The notes below the pieces were generated by a model that saw nothing but the letters and a program-made list of their open reading frames with translations, had not been told where the DNA came from and did no database searches. The position numbers and the translations under genes are program-made. Of a stretch of 64,000 bases of DNA, positions 62,130 to 64,000 are shown piece by piece. Location of the stretch: NCBI GenBank assembly GCA_964622325.1, contig CAZUOJ010000005.1:1-64000 (forward strand), read 5' to 3'. Each line of letters starts with the position of its first letter. Positions within the stretch are counted from its first letter, which is position 1. Origin of the DNA: JAJFUB01 sp964622325 (GTDB lineage Bacteria; Armatimonadota; Zipacnadia; Zipacnadales; UBA11051).

Positions 62130-63127
62130 TCAATGAGGACTCCATTAATAATGCCGGCGCCTGCTGGCACGTGCGCGCCAGCAATAACGCTATTATATAT
62201 GCGCGCCTGTCGGCCTATAAAGCTGCCCGGCCATACGACGCTTCGGCTGACAATAGCTCCCTGCTCAATAATCACATCAGCCCCAATGCTTGTGTCTGGG
62301 CCCACAATCACATTTTCTCCAATGCGGGCATTGGGCGCAATATCCACGGGCGCTTTTATTTGTGCCGTAGACGCCATTTGGCCCTGCACAGCGGCTTGCT
62401 TCCAGGGGATGCAGCCCTGCAATATATCGTAATTAGCCTGCAGATATGTCTCCATACGCCCCACATCAGTCCAATATCCCAGTCTGGCCGGCAAATGCGC
62501 ATATAATGGGCAGCCGCGCCGTAAAAGCTCCGGAAACAAATCCCGTTCATTGGAATACGGCCGCCCCGGCGGAATATAAGCCAGAATTTCTGGCGACATC
62601 ACATAAAAGCCCGAATTGACAGTGTAGCGGCCCGTTTCATCCTGAGCCACTTTTTCTTTAAAAGCATACACGCGGCCATCGTTATGCCACTGAATCAGCC
62701 CATAATGCCGGATATCGTGCGTTGTCCGCACACAAAATGTCACAAGCGCGTTGCGCTCCAGATGTGCCGCCGCCAGTGCCGCCAAATCCACATCATATAT
62801 AATATCCCCGTTACAGGCAAAGAAAGGCCCCTCAATAAGCTCACGCACATTCCCAATAGCGCCGGCTGTGTCCAGCGGCCTTTCTTCTTCTACATAGATA
62901 AATTCCGCTCCCCATTCTTTGCCCTCGCCGAGCTGTTTGCGCATCATTTCCGCCTTGTAGCCGAGGGCGAAAATTATTTGCTTCACGCCGGCGTGCACAA
63001 GCGGAATGATCTCGTAGGCAATTAGCGGCAAATTCGCCACAGGCATCAGCGCCTTCGGCAGCTTATAGCTCAGGGGCCGCAAACGCGTGCCCTGGCCGCC
63101 CACGAGCAAAACAGCCTGTTTAATCAT
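62126..63127 (-). CDS. sugar-1-phosphate nucleotidyltransferase
   Basis: 333 residues. The N-terminal domain has the signature QAVLLVGGQGTRLRPLSYKLPK, with the metal Asp in FFACNGDIIYDVD and the family strand LGYWTDVGRMETYLQANYDI. From about residue 255 a left-handed beta-helix of hexapeptide repeats follows (IGENVIVGPDTSIGADVIIE). The pattern suits mannose-1-phosphate guanylyltransferase or glucose-1-phosphate thymidylyl/uridylyltransferase; the base specificity cannot be read. It lies 52 bases after the prenyltransferase gene, so an envelope-glycan role is likely. The GG in LVGGQGTR replaces the more usual AGG. Confidence 0.88.
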   Translation of the reverse strand: MIKQAVLLVGGQGTRLRPLSYKLPKALMPVANLPLIAYEIIPLVHAGVKQIIFALGYKAEMMRKQLGEGKEWGAEFIYVEEERPLDTAGAIGNVRELIEGPFFACNGDIIYDVDLAALAAAHLERNALVTFCVRTTHDIRHYGLIQWHNDGRVYAFKEKVAQDETGRYTVNSGFYVMSPEILAYIPPGRPYSNERDLFPELLRRGCPLYAHLPARLGYWTDVGRMETYLQANYDILQGCIPWKQAAVQGQMASTAQIKAPVDIAPNARIGENVIVGPDTSIGADVIIEQGAIVSRSVVWPGSFIGRQARIYNSVIAGAHVPAGAGIINGVLIE

Positions 63128-63179
63128 TGTCTTGCCTTGCGCGCTTTTTCGCTTAAACGCGCCTTATTCGGCCGTTTTC

Positions 63180-64000
63180 TTAACGAAAATAAATAATATA
63201 AGCAGATACAGCAGCATACAAAAGTACATTGAGCAATAGCGGCCCATCGCTCAACAAAGCGCGCTCTGGATGGCCGCCCTGCTCCTTTTGATACACAAGA
63301 TACAGATAACGAAATATCCCGTAAATCACAAAAGGAATTGTGTACAGAAGATTCGTGCTCCCGATTAATGTCACAGTCCGCTCGGAAATCGTATAGAGCG
63401 CATACGACATCAATGTGGAAGCTGTCACGACAGAAATCATTTGATCCAGCAATACGGGCGAATATTCGGCTAAGCTCGGCCGATGCGAATGTGCCTGTTC
63501 GCCCAATGTCATTATTTCGCAACGGCGTTTGGCTAAAGCCAAAAACAACGATAAGAGCAATGTGCAGATAATCAGCCAGGGCGATATGACGGCCTGGATT
63601 GCCACAGCGCCCGCCACCGCGCGCAAGACAAATCCCGCCGCAATGGCAAAGACATCTACAATCACAATATGTTTCAACAGGCCACTATAAAGCAGTGTGA
63701 TGCCCACATATGCCAGGCTCACTTTTAACAAAGGATAGCCTGCCGCCATATAAGCCCCGATTAAGCCCGCCGCTAAAAGCACAATCGCCATTATCAGCGC
63801 TGTTGTGACAGACATGCGGCCGCTCGCCAAAGGCCGTTGCGATTTCACAGGATCCAGCCGATCCTGCTCCCTATCCAGCGCATCGTTGATGAGATACATG
63901 CTGCTGGCGAGCAAGCAAAAAATCACAAACGCCTCCACAGCTTCTGCGACAGCATGTGCCTCTGTCGCTTTTTGCGCAAAAAGCAAAGCGGCAAAGACAA
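63180..64000 (-). CDS. UbiA-family prenyltransferase, DPPR-synthase-like, 5'-truncated
   Basis: At least 268 residues, the frame being open to the window edge. The first aspartate motif is NDALDREQDRLDPVKSQRPL, which with the following ASG is close to decaprenyl-phosphate phosphoribosyltransferase (DPPR synthase), the enzyme that makes the arabinose/ribose lipid donor. The second motif appears as AKRRCEIMTLGEQAHSHRPSL. About eight membrane helices are visible. The context with a sugar nucleotidyltransferase fits envelope glycan synthesis. A UbiA/MenA-type role is the alternative. Confidence 0.85.
   Translation of the reverse strand, partial: VFAALLFAQKATEAHAVAEAVEAFVIFCLLASSMYLINDALDREQDRLDPVKSQRPLASGRMSVTTALIMAIVLLAAGLIGAYMAAGYPLLKVSLAYVGITLLYSGLLKHIVIVDVFAIAAGFVLRAVAGAVAIQAVISPWLIICTLLLSLFLALAKRRCEIMTLGEQAHSHRPSLAEYSPVLLDQMISVVTASTLMSYALYTISERTVTLIGSTNLLYTIPFVIYGIFRYLYLVYQKEQGGHPERALLSDGPLLLNVLLYAAVSAYIIYFR

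Noticed and set aside
1..64000. tRNA, rRNA, CRISPR, transposase or phage genes
   Set aside because: I read the intergenic gaps for tRNA-like ends, regular spacers and inverted-repeat-flanked genes and found none; short RNAs could still be missed without a covariance search.

Overview
The window is 64 kb of bacterial chromosome, about 55% GC by eye, with 42 protein genes and no RNA gene, insertion sequence, prophage or CRISPR array that I could find. An MCE/Mla-type lipid transport cluster and a MarC protein imply two membranes. The mix of secreted glycan-degrading enzymes, Gfo/Idh/MocA oxidoreductases and sulfatase-like proteins without any SusC/SusD pair recalls heterotrophic lineages such as Hydrogenedentota, Sumerlaeota, Lentisphaerota or Armatimonadota. 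I cannot place it more closely from sequence alone.

Region 1 (1-2.6 kb) holds the end of a Gfo/Idh/MocA oxidoreductase, a CDF metal exporter and a small iron-sulfur flavoprotein. Region 2 (2.7-37.6 kb) is a large glycan-degradation island. Most of its products carry signal peptides: a heparinase II/III-like protein, a CBM9 glycosidase-like protein, a GH2 enzyme, two beta-propellers, a GH42-like protein, a right-handed beta-helix protein with a decayed SGNH domain, and a sialidase-like/SGNH esterase. Products without a signal peptide are a Gfo/Idh/MocA dehydrogenase, a sulfatase-fold hydrolase with Thr in place of the catalytic Cys/Ser, an FAD oxidoreductase and a two-lobed alpha/beta hydrolase. 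An OPT-like permease is the only transporter in the island. A sigma-region-4-like regulator (26.1-26.7 kb) is the only DNA-binding candidate there.

Region 3 (37.7-42.0 kb) has marC divergent from an mlaE-mlaF-mlaD cluster with a near-consensus promoter. The MCE protein ends in a domain that looks like an outer-membrane beta-barrel. Region 4 (42.1-47.6 kb) is rplI-dnaB-purD-purE-purF. Region 5 (47.7-52.3 kb, minus strand) has a double-SIS sugar isomerase, a metal ABC-3 transporter without its binding protein, a DUF4349 protein and a CpsB-type PHP phosphatase with a probably leaderless start. Region 6 (52.5-64 kb, minus strand) is a housekeeping series: pcrA/uvrD, pyrG, a coiled-coil protein, a PflX-like radical SAM enzyme, surE, serA, a class V aminotransferase, a sugar nucleotidyltransferase and a UbiA-family prenyltransferase running off the right edge.

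Across the window the trinucleotide GGT/ACC is strikingly rare on both strands and in every reading phase. The OPT permease and the neighbouring beta-propeller are partly exempt.
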